Shown one piece after another: positions 1 through 6,918 of a DNA stretch of 14,067 nt (position 1 is its first letter; the number at the start of each line of letters is the position of its first letter). The position numbers and the translations under genes were made by a program. Below the pieces are notes generated by a model. That model was not told the DNA's origin. It made no database searches and saw only the letters and a program-made list of their open reading frames with translations. The stretch lies in NCBI GenBank assembly GCA_902783445.1, contig CACZQX010000347.1:1-14067 (forward strand). Reading direction: 5' to 3'. The stretch is from an uncultured Lachnospiraceae bacterium (GTDB lineage: Bacteria; Bacillota; Clostridia; Lachnospirales; Lachnospiraceae).

Positions 1-205
1 AAAGTATTACATTGCTGTTGCCGTTTAGCCTTGCCATTTTGGCTATGTCTTCACCGCGAATAATAATCATGGCATTCTCTACATTCAAGTCACCGTCGAA
101 AGCCCTGACCTTATCTACTTCCGCTCTTGCATTTTCCTGAAGAACCGTGTATTTAAAATTTCCTTTTGATAATAAATGGCAAAGTGCCAAAGTCCTTAAT
201 TTCAT
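1..205 (-). CDS. Partial N-terminus of an unidentified protein, possibly a PucR-like regulator
   Basis: An open frame begins at an ATG (205-203) and runs leftward off the window without a stop, so only about 68 N-terminal residues are visible. They begin MKLRTLALCHLLSKGNFKY and include the stretch ENAMIIIRGEDIAKMARLNG. An AAGGAGA ribosome site lies about 5 bases before the ATG, and a near-consensus promoter lies just upstream, so this is a real gene start. I do not recognise the protein firmly. The N-terminal style (MKL..., a short degenerate repeat-like domain, then a hydrophobic strand with an acidic turn) resembles ligand-binding N-termini of PucR-family regulators that neighbour URO-D proteins in clostridia. 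This is a guess from memory of the family. Divergence from the URO-D-like gene and a palindrome over its own -10 would fit an autoregulated local regulator. Confidence 0.6.
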   Translation of the reverse strand, partial: MKLRTLALCHLLSKGNFKYTVLQENARAEVDKVRAFDGDLNVENAMIIIRGEDIAKMARLNGNSNVIL

Positions 206-221
206 ATGTTTCTCCTTGCTT

Positions 222-236
222 ACTACAAATTGTAGT
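222..236. promoter_or_regulatory. Palindromic operator candidate over the -10
   Basis: ACTACAAATTGTAGT is a perfect dyad with 7-base arms around one central base. It overlaps the TACAAT -10 of the leftward promoter and the likely start of transcription, the classic position for a repressor. The TACA...TGTA core recalls BlaI/CopY-family boxes, but those have a two-base spacer and this has three, so I do not assign a regulator. Confidence 0.5.
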
Positions 237-257
237 TTTGTTTTTAAAATTTGTCAA
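229..257 (-). promoter_or_regulatory. Sigma-A promoter of the leftward gene at 205
   Basis: Read on the minus strand, TTGACA (257-252) is followed by a 17-base spacer and TACAAT (234-229). That is a perfect -35, ideal spacing and one mismatch in the -10. Transcription would start near 222, giving a leader of only about 17 bases before the ATG at 205, which still holds the AAGGAGA ribosome site. Confidence 0.8.
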
Positions 258-292
258 CATTTCGTGGATTATATTTTAATTCCATGTCGATA

Positions 293-298
293 TATAAT
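293..298 (+). promoter_or_regulatory. -10 element candidate for the URO-D-like gene
   Basis: TATAAT, a perfect -10 hexamer, lies about 60 bases before the start codon at 360. No convincing -35 is found 16-18 bases upstream, where the sequence is only AT-rich, and there is no TG extension. If it is used, the promoter is weak or activator-dependent. Confidence 0.35.
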
Positions 299-317
299 TT
301 AAACAACTTAAAGACAT

Positions 318-331
318 TTGCGCATTGCGCA
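318..331. repeat. Tandem repeat TTGCGCA x2 in the 5' leader
   Basis: TTGCGCA occurs twice with no gap, and each copy contains the self-complementary hexamer TGCGCA. This GC-rich island in an AT-rich leader lies 15 bases upstream of the AGGAGG ribosome site of the URO-D-like gene. It could be an operator or a small RNA hairpin; nothing in the sequence decides which. Confidence 0.4.
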
Positions 332-359
332 TGCAGCCTTAAAATAGGAGGATTTTAAA

Positions 360-1334
360 ATGACACAAAAAGAAGCCGTACTCGCTTTACTTCGCGGTGA
401 AAAACCTGACATTATCGTTGACGGATGGGCACCTTTCCAGCCTGTTTTCGATGATGCACTCTTAAAAACAACAGGTTCTATGCCGGGCACAACAATTGTT
501 GATGCTTGGGGTGTTACAATGGTTTGGGAAGAAGGACAGCCGGGCACAATGCCATCGGAAGATCCTGCACTTCTCGCATGTAACGATATTACAGAGTGGA
601 GAGATCAGATTACAGTTCCACGAATCAGAGAATGGGAATATGACTGGGGTAGCGCTTTCGGACAGAAAGCCGGTGCCGAAGCACAGGGAAAATTCGCTGC
701 TGCATTCATGCCATGTGGTATTTTTGAAGAAGCTCACCACATTTTAGGTTTCGAGGAATGTCTCGTTGACTTACTTGCAGAGCCTGATGATATGCACGAT
801 CTTATCGATGAATTATTCGATTTCAAGAAAGCTCTTATCGAACTCAGAGTTAATTCTTGGAAACCTGAATGCTTCATTTTACATGATGATTTCGGTTCTA
901 AAGATTCTCTTCTCATGCCACCAGACACATGGAGAGAATACTTCAAAGAAGGTTATCGCGAAATGTGTAAGATGATTCACGATTCAGGCGCATTCGTTAT
1001 TTTGCACTCAGACAGCAAGAACGATCTTATTGCTGCAGACCTTGAAGAAGTTGGTATCGATATTTGGCAGGGAGCACTTCCCGAATGCGATATTGAAGGA
1101 ATGCAGAAGAGCCTCAAAAAACTTGTATTCATGGGCGGTTTTGATTCCGCTGTTTATGATGGTGTTAACTCTACACCTGAACAGGTTGAAGCAGACGTTC
1201 GCAACGCATGTGAAAAATACCTTCCGGGCGGAAGATTTATTCCATCTATTACTTATGGTTTACCTGGAACAATTATTCCGGAAAGAGATGAAATCATTTC
1301 TAAAGTTATCGAGGAATTAAACGCAGGAAAATAG
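360..1334 (+). CDS. Uroporphyrinogen decarboxylase (URO-D) superfamily protein
   Basis: This 324-residue protein starts at an ATG with AGGAGG 8 bases upstream. It has the URO-D-type TIM-barrel pattern: an N-terminal MTQKEAVLALLRGEKPD helix, FMPCGIFEEAHHILGFEE around 116-133, ILHDDFGSKDSLLMPP around 173-188, an AFVILHSDS strand around 211-219, and a C-terminal YGLPGTIIPERDEIISKVIEE segment. It is not HemE, because the substrate-binding arginines of the N-terminal PVWxMRQAGR motif are absent. Corrinoid:coenzyme M methyltransferases of this superfamily (MtaA type) bind zinc through His-x-Cys plus a later Cys. Here the first site reads H216-S-D218 and no Cys lies in the C-terminal loop, so that chemistry is doubtful. 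The gene stands alone between a divergent possible regulator and a terminator, with no corrinoid protein in view. The substrate is unknown; the superfamily call is firm. Confidence 0.85.
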   Translation: MTQKEAVLALLRGEKPDIIVDGWAPFQPVFDDALLKTTGSMPGTTIVDAWGVTMVWEEGQPGTMPSEDPALLACNDITEWRDQITVPRIREWEYDWGSAFGQKAGAEAQGKFAAAFMPCGIFEEAHHILGFEECLVDLLAEPDDMHDLIDELFDFKKALIELRVNSWKPECFILHDDFGSKDSLLMPPDTWREYFKEGYREMCKMIHDSGAFVILHSDSKNDLIAADLEEVGIDIWQGALPECDIEGMQKSLKKLVFMGGFDSAVYDGVNSTPEQVEADVRNACEKYLPGGRFIPSITYGLPGTIIPERDEIISKVIEELNAGK

Positions 1335-1382
1335 TATTAAATTATTTATATTCCTTATTTAATTTAAATAATAATATATAAC

Positions 1383-1434
1383 AAAAAATAGCCTCTGATA
1401 GAAGCTTTAACAAGCTCTTATCAGAGGTGTTTTT
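1383..1434. terminator. Bidirectional hairpin terminator
   Basis: CCTCTGATA (1392-1400) pairs with TATCAGAGG (1419-1427). The stem continues through a G.U pair and one mismatch into AGCTT/AAGCT, closing on a TAAC loop. On the plus strand it is followed by a run of Ts (1429-1434), on the minus strand by TATTTTTTGT. It therefore can end both the URO-D-like gene and the convergent GGDEF/HD-GYP gene, whose stop codon is 6 bases away. Confidence 0.85.
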
Positions 1435-3484
1435 ATACCATTATCTTTCCGCTGTTAATTGCATTTACAAAACAATCAACAACATTCGGATCAAACTGGC
1501 TACCTTTACAATTATTAAGTTCTTTTACCGCATCTTCAACAGGTATTGCCTTTTTATATGGCCTGTCATGAATCATAACATCAAAAGAATCGATTACCGA
1601 CACCACCCTTGCAATTAAAGGAATCTGCTCGCCTTTAAATCCGTTAGGATATCCTTTTCCGTCCCATCTTTCATGATGACACAAAATACCCATGGCTATA
1701 GAAGAAAGCTCCGGTGAAGCTTTGGCAATATAATAACCTTTTTCGGAATGTTGGCGCATAAGCATCCATTCATCTTCATCCAGGGGACCTGGTTTATGAA
1801 GAATCCTTTCGGCAATGGTAATTTTTCCTATATCATGAAGTACCGCAAGAAGTTCAAGTTCACTGCTTTCAGCATATGATAAATTCATTTCTTTTGCTAT
1901 AATACGAGCTACCTCTTTACTTCTTTCTTCATGATTGTGGGTTTCTATATCTCGCTGACTGATTGCCGCCATAAGGGCATTAAGCAATGCACTCTTTGAA
2001 CTTTCGCTTTCTAACATTTTCTTCTTAATCATGGAATTTCTGGCAACCTTGTAGGCTTCGCTTAAACTTCCACCAACTATCCTATTTGTAAAAATACCAA
2101 ACTCAACGGATAAAGTACCCTCTTTATCAAAAGGATTATCTGTTATTTTACTTTTAATTATCTCCATCATATTGATGACTTCTTGCTCTTTTCTGTCCGT
2201 AAATATCAGAGCCGTATCGTCACCGTCAAATCTGGCTATAAAAGTATCCGGCGGCACCGTATCCTTAACCACATCCGCTATGTGTTTTAAGGCCAAGTCG
2301 CCTTTTTCCGGTCCGTACAAGTCATTAAAAAGTTTTAAGCCATTTGTATTGTAAACACAAATGGTTACGGGTAAGATTCTTTGATACTCAAGTTCTTTAA
2401 GCTTGTTAAAAAAACATTCTCTGTTGTAGAATCCCGTTTTCTCGTCGTATTTTTGCATCATTTCTATCTTTTCTGTAGCTTGTTTTACTTCCGTAACATC
2501 CACGCAAATTACCATTTTGGCAACAAGATTGTTTTTGTAATCATAAATACGACGATATGTTATTCTGAAAATTGATTCCGAGTTATTTAATTCCAGATAT
2601 TGATCTTTTTTATCCGAGTTTTCGTTCGGAATATCCAAATTTAATTTTTCCGCAAAAAATTCTTCAAAGGTATACTCCCTTAAATAACTTTCATCAATTC
2701 CGAAGTATTCCTTTGCCGCTTCATTGTAATCAATAAGCTTATCAAGATCGTCAAAAACCACAATCGCATTTTCTATTTCGTCAAAAGCAGCTTTTCTTGT
2801 AAGTCGCATGGTAAAAGCCTTCTTATAATAAAATAAATAGAAGTAAAACCATATTTCTATAAAAGAAACAGCATACTTTGAAAAGTCGAAGGAAAGATTT
2901 GTCAAAGTTAACAGATATGATATAATCACGCCTACAAGTCCCACAACAAACATTGATATATACTGATTTTTGTATATCCAATTTGTTTTGAAAATCTTAT
3001 ACAGAATTATTGCAAGAGACAGCACAATTACAGCCGAATTCCATACAACATGAAAATACATAAAAGGTCCGGCCGTGGAAATAAGATCAAATGTATTTAT
3101 TACCTCATTTCCCGTTGTAGGTGCATAGTACAAATGGTGGAACGGGTTTGTTAAAAGAAGCAAATTATCGATGCACGCAATAATCAAAAGCGGATTTTGC
3201 AAATGAAATCTGTGCTTAAATTCCACAACATCGCATACACTGTAATAAAGCGAAAGAGTACAGAAATTCCAACAAATAATTCTTGCCGCTTTACCGACTT
3301 GAATAACTAATAAATTGTCCGAATATGTGTATAAAATGAAAAATAAATTGATAAGGACCGTTGTAATAAAAAACCAAAAAAGCGCAACACTTTCGGGCTT
3401 TTTTTTAGAAAGTGTCCTAACAGACAAAATAAACAGAACGACCGATAAGGCAATTATCAGCCAAAAATTAATTACTTGAATCAT
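1433..3484 (-). CDS. Membrane 7TM-PAS-degenerate GGDEF-HD-GYP signalling protein
   Basis: I start this protein at the ATG at 3484, giving 683 residues. GGAAGGA lies a few bases before it and a TATAAT lies at 3509-3504. The longer frame to 3589 would need a TTG, has no ribosome site and approaches the hppA terminator. Residues about 1-220 are hydrophobic with roughly seven membrane segments, like the 7TM module of histidine kinases. A PAS-like domain follows (about 230-335, ending VICVDVTEV). A GGDEF fold (about 340-490) has DGDDT in place of GGDEF at 420-424, so diguanylate cyclase activity is unlikely; the domain may bind GTP or be structural. The C-terminal HD-GYP domain (about 500-683) looks intact: H550-D551-IGK, H579, HHERWDGKGYP (603-613), and D632. 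It is probably a cyclic dinucleotide phosphodiesterase controlled by a membrane or PAS signal. The ligand and exact substrate cannot be read from sequence. Confidence 0.88.
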   Translation of the reverse strand: MIQVINFWLIIALSVVLFILSVRTLSKKKPESVALFWFFITTVLINLFFILYTYSDNLLVIQVGKAARIICWNFCTLSLYYSVCDVVEFKHRFHLQNPLLIIACIDNLLLLTNPFHHLYYAPTTGNEVINTFDLISTAGPFMYFHVVWNSAVIVLSLAIILYKIFKTNWIYKNQYISMFVVGLVGVIISYLLTLTNLSFDFSKYAVSFIEIWFYFYLFYYKKAFTMRLTRKAAFDEIENAIVVFDDLDKLIDYNEAAKEYFGIDESYLREYTFEEFFAEKLNLDIPNENSDKKDQYLELNNSESIFRITYRRIYDYKNNLVAKMVICVDVTEVKQATEKIEMMQKYDEKTGFYNRECFFNKLKELEYQRILPVTICVYNTNGLKLFNDLYGPEKGDLALKHIADVVKDTVPPDTFIARFDGDDTALIFTDRKEQEVINMMEIIKSKITDNPFDKEGTLSVEFGIFTNRIVGGSLSEAYKVARNSMIKKKMLESESSKSALLNALMAAISQRDIETHNHEERSKEVARIIAKEMNLSYAESSELELLAVLHDIGKITIAERILHKPGPLDEDEWMLMRQHSEKGYYIAKASPELSSIAMGILCHHERWDGKGYPNGFKGEQIPLIARVVSVIDSFDVMIHDRPYKKAIPVEDAVKELNNCKGSQFDPNVVDCFVNAINSGKIMV

Positions 3485-3503
3485 ACATTCCTTCCCAACC
3501 CCT

Positions 3504-3509
3504 ATTATA
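3504..3509 (-). promoter_or_regulatory. -10 element of the GGDEF/HD-GYP gene
   Basis: TATAAT on the minus strand, 20 bases before the chosen ATG at 3484. Transcription would start near 3497, just ahead of the GGAAGGA ribosome site. No good -35 is present at normal spacing, suggesting a weak or activated promoter. Its position supports the shorter start codon. Confidence 0.45.
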
Positions 3510-3544
3510 ATACTAACATTTAATACATATAAATGCAATAATAC

Positions 3545-3566
3545 ATATGGACTATATAATCCATAT
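3545..3566. repeat. Inverted repeat upstream of the GGDEF/HD-GYP promoter
   Basis: ATATGGA and TCCATAT are 7-base arms around an 8-base AT spacer. The repeat is centred about 50 bases upstream of the -10 at 3509-3504. This could be an activator site compensating for the weak -35, or simply AT-rich coincidence. Confidence 0.3.
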
Positions 3567-3582
3567 AAAAAGCAAAAAACTT

Positions 3583-3617
3583 CAAACAAATAAACGGCCC
3601 GAGTACAACTCGGGCCG
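3583..3617 (-). terminator. hppA: Rho-independent terminator of hppA
   Basis: CGGCCCGAGT (3595-3604) and ACTCGGGCCG (3608-3617) form a perfect, very GC-rich 10-bp stem with a 3-base loop. Read on the minus strand it follows the hppA stop codon by about 30 bases and is followed by the broken T-tract TTTATTTGTTTG. It isolates hppA from the downstream signalling gene. Confidence 0.85.
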
Positions 3618-3646
3618 CATTAGTTTATCTCTTAATGGATTATTAA

Positions 3647-5701
3647 TTACATCATAAGATTATCAAGGATTGAACCTACAGCTACAAATGCAGGAGCAAA
3701 TACGATTGATACAATACTCATTAATTTGATAAGAATGTTGATTGATGGACCTGATGTATCCTTGAAAGGATCACCTACAGTATCACCAACAACTGCTGCC
3801 TTGTGAGCATCTGAACCTTTACCGCCGTGTGTACCACCCTCGATGTATTTCTTAGCGTTATCCCATGCGCCGCCGGCATTTGACATGAAGATTGCCATAA
3901 GAACACCTGTAACCAAAGCACCTGCAAGAAGACCACCAAGTGATTCAACGCCAAGTACAAAGCCAACGATGATTGGTGCTGCAACTGCGATGATACCAGG
4001 TAAAATCATGTGTTTAAGTGATGCTTTTGTTGAAATAGCAACGCAAGCTTTATAATCAGGTTCGCCTTTTCCTTCAAGAATACCGAATTCTCTGAACTGA
4101 CGACGAACTTCTTCAATCATCTTGTTAGCTGCTTTTGAAACAGATTCCATTGTTAAAGCCGAGAATACGAATGGAAGCATACCACCGATTAAGATACCGA
4201 CTGTAACTCTGAAGTCAAGAATATCAAAGCTTAAGATGTCTGCACCTGATTTGTTCAAAACGATTGACTGGAATGAGAAGAACAATGCAAGTGCTGTAAG
4301 TGCTGCAGAACCGATAGCGAAACCTTTACCGATAGCTGCTGTTGTGTTACCTACTGCATCAAGTTTATCTGTAATGTCACGAACCGATTCATCAAGTTCT
4401 GCCATTTCAGCGATACCACCTGCGTTATCAGCGATAGGACCATATGAGTCAACCGCTACTGTGATACCTGTTGTTGAAAGCATACCAACAGCTGCAAGTG
4501 CGATACCGTAAACACTTCCGCCTGTTACAAGGTAAGAAACAATGATACCGATTGCAATGAAGATAATCGGAATAACAGTTGATTTCATACCAACAGCAAG
4601 ACCTGAAATGATTGTTGTAGCCGAACCTGTTTCAGACTGTTCTGCAATAGTCTTAACGGATTTGTATTTTTCAGATGTAAATACTTCTGTCATACCACCG
4701 ATGATAAGACCAACAACAAGACCTGCAACTACTGCGATAGCGTGACGTACGCTGCCAAGTACAACATAGTCAAGAATAAATGCTACGATAACTACAATAA
4801 TTGATGCTGTATATGTACCGATGTTAAGAGCTTTCTGTGGGTTTCCGCCTTCTTTACCGCGTACAAACAATGTACCGATGATAGATGCGATGATACCAAC
4901 AGCTGCAATAACAACAGGGAACATCATGTATCCCATTTCGTTCATGCCTGCTGCAAATGCAAGACCAAGTGTGATTGCTGAAATGATTGCGCCTACGAAA
5001 CTTTCGAAAAGGTCAGCACCCATACCCGCAACGTCACCTACGTTGTCACCTACGTTATCAGCGATAACTGCAGGGTTACGTGGATCATCTTCAGGAATAC
5101 CTGCTTCTACCTTACCAACAAGGTCAGCACCTACGTCAGCAGCTTTTGTATAGATACCGCCACCAACACGGGCAAACAAAGCGATAAGTGATGCACCTAA
5201 TGAGAAACCGAATAAGATGTCTGCATTTTTTGTAATTGCGAAAATTACGCTTACACCTAAGATACCAAGACCTGCAACGCACATACCCATTACAGTACCG
5301 CCTGAGAAAGCTACTTTTAAAGCTCCTGCCATACCTTTGTCTTTAGCTGCTGCTGCAGTTCTAACATTTGCTTTTGTTGCAACGCTCATACCGAAGTAAC
5401 CTGCGATGATTGAGCAGAAGGCACCGAATAAGAAGCAGATTGCTGTTCCCCAGCTACCCGAATCTCCCGGAATACCGTTACCTGTAAATAAGCCGATTGC
5501 AAGGAATACAACGATAATAACTACTACTAATATCTTGTATTCAGAGAATAAGAATGCTTTGGCACCTTCGTTGATTGCTTTCGCGATGCCTTTCATTCTG
5601 TCGTTGCCGGCATCTTTTTTACTTACGCCTGCCGCAAGGCCTATTGCGTAAATAAGAGCGATTACACCGGCGATAACGCCTAAATAAATTAACCAATCCA
5701 T
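3647..5701 (-). CDS. hppA: K+-dependent membrane-bound pyrophosphatase (ion-translocating)
   Basis: This 684-residue protein is polytopic throughout, normal for the family. Such enzymes hydrolyse cytosolic pyrophosphate and use the energy to pump Na+ and/or H+ across the cell membrane. The substrate and Mg-binding signatures are complete: DVGADLVGKVEAGIPEDDP (189-207) running into the DNVGDNVGD repeat (215-223), an acidic cytoplasmic loop near 425-450, and GDTVGDPFKDTSGPSINI near 639-656. GNTTAAIGKG (451-460) has Ala455 and Gly458 where K+-independent enzymes have Lys and Thr, so it should need K+. The glutamate in GADLFESF (228-235), together with K+ dependence, points to Na+ pumping, by analogy with Thermotoga-type enzymes; that choice is inference. 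AAGGAGA lies about 10 bases before the ATG, with its own promoter and terminator. It would add to the ion gradient of a fermenter that also runs a ferredoxin-linked hydrogenase. Confidence 0.96.
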   Translation of the reverse strand: MDWLIYLGVIAGVIALIYAIGLAAGVSKKDAGNDRMKGIAKAINEGAKAFLFSEYKILVVVIIVVFLAIGLFTGNGIPGDSGSWGTAICFLFGAFCSIIAGYFGMSVATKANVRTAAAAKDKGMAGALKVAFSGGTVMGMCVAGLGILGVSVIFAITKNADILFGFSLGASLIALFARVGGGIYTKAADVGADLVGKVEAGIPEDDPRNPAVIADNVGDNVGDVAGMGADLFESFVGAIISAITLGLAFAAGMNEMGYMMFPVVIAAVGIIASIIGTLFVRGKEGGNPQKALNIGTYTASIIVVIVAFILDYVVLGSVRHAIAVVAGLVVGLIIGGMTEVFTSEKYKSVKTIAEQSETGSATTIISGLAVGMKSTVIPIIFIAIGIIVSYLVTGGSVYGIALAAVGMLSTTGITVAVDSYGPIADNAGGIAEMAELDESVRDITDKLDAVGNTTAAIGKGFAIGSAALTALALFFSFQSIVLNKSGADILSFDILDFRVTVGILIGGMLPFVFSALTMESVSKAANKMIEEVRRQFREFGILEGKGEPDYKACVAISTKASLKHMILPGIIAVAAPIIVGFVLGVESLGGLLAGALVTGVLMAIFMSNAGGAWDNAKKYIEGGTHGGKGSDAHKAAVVGDTVGDPFKDTSGPSINILIKLMSIVSIVFAPAFVAVGSILDNLMM

Positions 5702-5762
5702 TTAATTGCTCTCCTTTTTATTGATTATTATGCTTGCCACAATAAATATGCAACATAAAAAA

Positions 5763-5800
5763 CACATATTATGTATGTGCACGTATATTATATAATACGT
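5763..5800. promoter_or_regulatory. Two short dyads at the hppA transcription start
   Basis: CACATA...TATGTG (5763-5779) and ACGTAT...ATACGT (5781-5800) are 6-base-arm inverted repeats lying side by side. The second covers the -10 and the expected start of the hppA transcript; the first lies in the early leader and could form a weak RNA hairpin. They are candidate operator sites. The rest of 5702-5895 is AT-rich with only a weak AT-only hairpin (AAAAATA/TATTTTT, 5857-5873). I see no strong terminator after the PHP gene, so some read-through into hppA is possible. Confidence 0.35.
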
Positions 5801-5819
5801 TTTTTTTTCAAAAAGTCAA
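5792..5819 (-). promoter_or_regulatory. Promoter of hppA
   Basis: On the minus strand TTGACT (5819-5814) is followed by a 16-base, A-rich spacer and TATTAT (5797-5792). Transcription would start near 5785, leaving a leader of about 85 bases before the ATG at 5701. A dyad with ACGTAT/ATACGT arms (5781-5800) covers the -10 and start site. Confidence 0.65.
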
Positions 5820-5895
5820 TAATAAGTTATTCAAAAGCCTTATGAACTTTCTTAAAAAAAATAACCTATTTTTGTTAAATTTTAATAATTATTGT

Positions 5896-6591
5896 TTATT
5901 TCAAGGATGAAAGAATATCCCGAATGCTTCTTTCATTGACTTTCATAAAGTTTACGGGTTCACTTATCTGTTCTAAAAAATGTGCATCCGAGTTTTTGAT
6001 TTGTTTATAGTTTTTTGCTTTTTCATTTAAAGGCATTCCCTTGTCGAATATTTCGATTGTTGAATATCCAAGACCCGGCGGCATAAATCCCAACATAGCC
6101 TGAACGCTGTTGCTTTCCTTATTACAGTGTGCCGGCACGGCCACTCCGCCCATTTTTTTTGCTATATCATATACATTATTAAAAGAAATGGTCGTTGCCT
6201 GTGACAAAAGATATTCTTCTCTTCCCGACTCTTTATCCTGCGTATTATACAAAATCTGATTTCCGAATATAGTGGGATTATTTTTTGTTTTTATCAATTT
6301 TTCACTGACTAACGAATCAAATTCCATTGCGCTGTCAAGATTTTCAAAATAAACAAGAACATGCACTTCCTCCGAAGTGGTAAGTTCCATGCCGGGAATT
6401 GCAATGATGTCAAACTCCTTTGCTTTTTCGATAAAAGCCTCGCAGTTTTTACATGAATTGTGATCCGTAAGAGCTACAACATCCAACTTCTTAACCGCCG
6501 CCATTCCTATTATATTGGCAGGCGTCATATCATCGTCCGCGCAAGGCGACAAGCAGGAATGGATGTGTAAATCGTAAGATAAATCCAACAT
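5896..6591 (-). CDS. PHP-domain metal-dependent phosphoesterase
   Basis: This 231-residue protein is a complete single-domain PHP (polymerase and histidinol phosphatase) enzyme. The metal-binding motifs are in order: DLHIHSCLSPCADDDMTP (7-24, His9 and His11), LTDHNS (41-46), PGMELTT with Glu69, His77, PAHCN with His155, and NSDAH (200-204, Asp202 and His204). The family hydrolyses phosphoesters with two or three metal ions; the natural substrate of this branch is not known. It is the last gene of the leftward operon, and its ATG directly follows the stop codon of the DRTGG gene, with GGAG 9 bases upstream inside that gene. PHP proteins of this size recur beside clostridial [FeFe]-hydrogenase genes. 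A role in degrading a nucleotide or phosphoprotein signal made by the neighbouring GHKL ATPases is inference. Confidence 0.85.
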   Translation of the reverse strand: MLDLSYDLHIHSCLSPCADDDMTPANIIGMAAVKKLDVVALTDHNSCKNCEAFIEKAKEFDIIAIPGMELTTSEEVHVLVYFENLDSAMEFDSLVSEKLIKTKNNPTIFGNQILYNTQDKESGREEYLLSQATTISFNNVYDIAKKMGGVAVPAHCNKESNSVQAMLGFMPPGLGYSTIEIFDKGMPLNEKAKNYKQIKNSDAHFLEQISEPVNFMKVNERSIRDILSSLK

Positions 6592-6918
6592 TTAAATATA
6601 CTCCGTTATTTTCGTTGCCGTTTCAAAAATCGGCTCTTTCGAAGCCAATAGCGTTATATTTTCCGTTTTTGCTTTTTCAATTGCAACGTCATCCGGTTTT
6701 ACACCCTCGGCAAAAATAACGCAGGCTACCTCTGCAAGACTTGCAACCGCTATTGTATTTACATTTCCCATCACGGTAACCCATACCGCGCCCGCCGGTG
6801 CTTTTCCCATAGCTATACTCAGCAGGTCGCAGCAAAAAGGTTTACTTATTTCAATGTCCGTATTTCCTTTGTTGATTACTTCAAATTCAGTCTTTTCCAT
6901 TAAGTTTTTTAGCAACAT
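6592..6918 (-). CDS. DRTGG-domain protein, distal copy
   Basis: I start this protein at the ATG at 6918, where GGAGGG lies 5 bases upstream; that gives 108 residues. An upstream in-frame ATG (6939) has no ribosome site. It is a stand-alone DRTGG-like domain (alpha/beta), the type found as a regulatory module in phosphotransacetylases and CBS proteins. It aligns by eye with the product at 8620-8967 over most of its length: a Cys-Asp-Leu-Leu-Ser turn near 30-34, a V-x-V-T-x-x-x-N strand-loop near 45-53, a [CV]-V-I-F strand near 67-70 and an LL-x-S-K-x-x-x-F-E end. Its start overlaps the end of the hydrogenase-like gene by 32 bases and its stop abuts the PHP start, so translation is probably coupled. 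Function unknown; nucleotide or redox-ligand binding is possible. Confidence 0.75.
   Translation of the reverse strand: MLLKNLMEKTEFEVINKGNTDIEISKPFCCDLLSIAMGKAPAGAVWVTVMGNVNTIAVASLAEVACVIFAEGVKPDDVAIEKAKTENITLLASKEPIFETATKITEYI

Noticed and set aside
222..236. BlaI/CopY operator
   Set aside because: The half-sites TACA/TGTA fit, but the spacer is three bases instead of two and no BlaI or copper gene is present. Kept only as an unassigned palindrome.
360..1334. Genuine heme-pathway uroporphyrinogen decarboxylase (HemE)
   Set aside because: The N-terminal arginine motif and the other HemE substrate residues are missing, and no other heme gene is nearby.
3485..3589. N-terminal extension of the GGDEF/HD-GYP protein from a TTG at 3589
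   Set aside because: No ribosome site, it would lie upstream of the likely -10, and it would begin close to the hppA terminator; the ATG at 3484 has GGAAGGA in front.
3775..5651. Several long open frames antisense to or out of frame with hppA
   Set aside because: They mirror the biased codon use of hppA, lack ribosome sites and resemble no known protein.
5857..5873. Terminator after the PHP gene
   Set aside because: Only a 7-bp stem of pure A/T with a 3-base loop; too weak to call.
5872..5890. A Rex box upstream of hppA
   Set aside because: The left half TTGTTAA is exact, but the right half (TAATAAT) matches poorly, and the position is far from the hppA -10.
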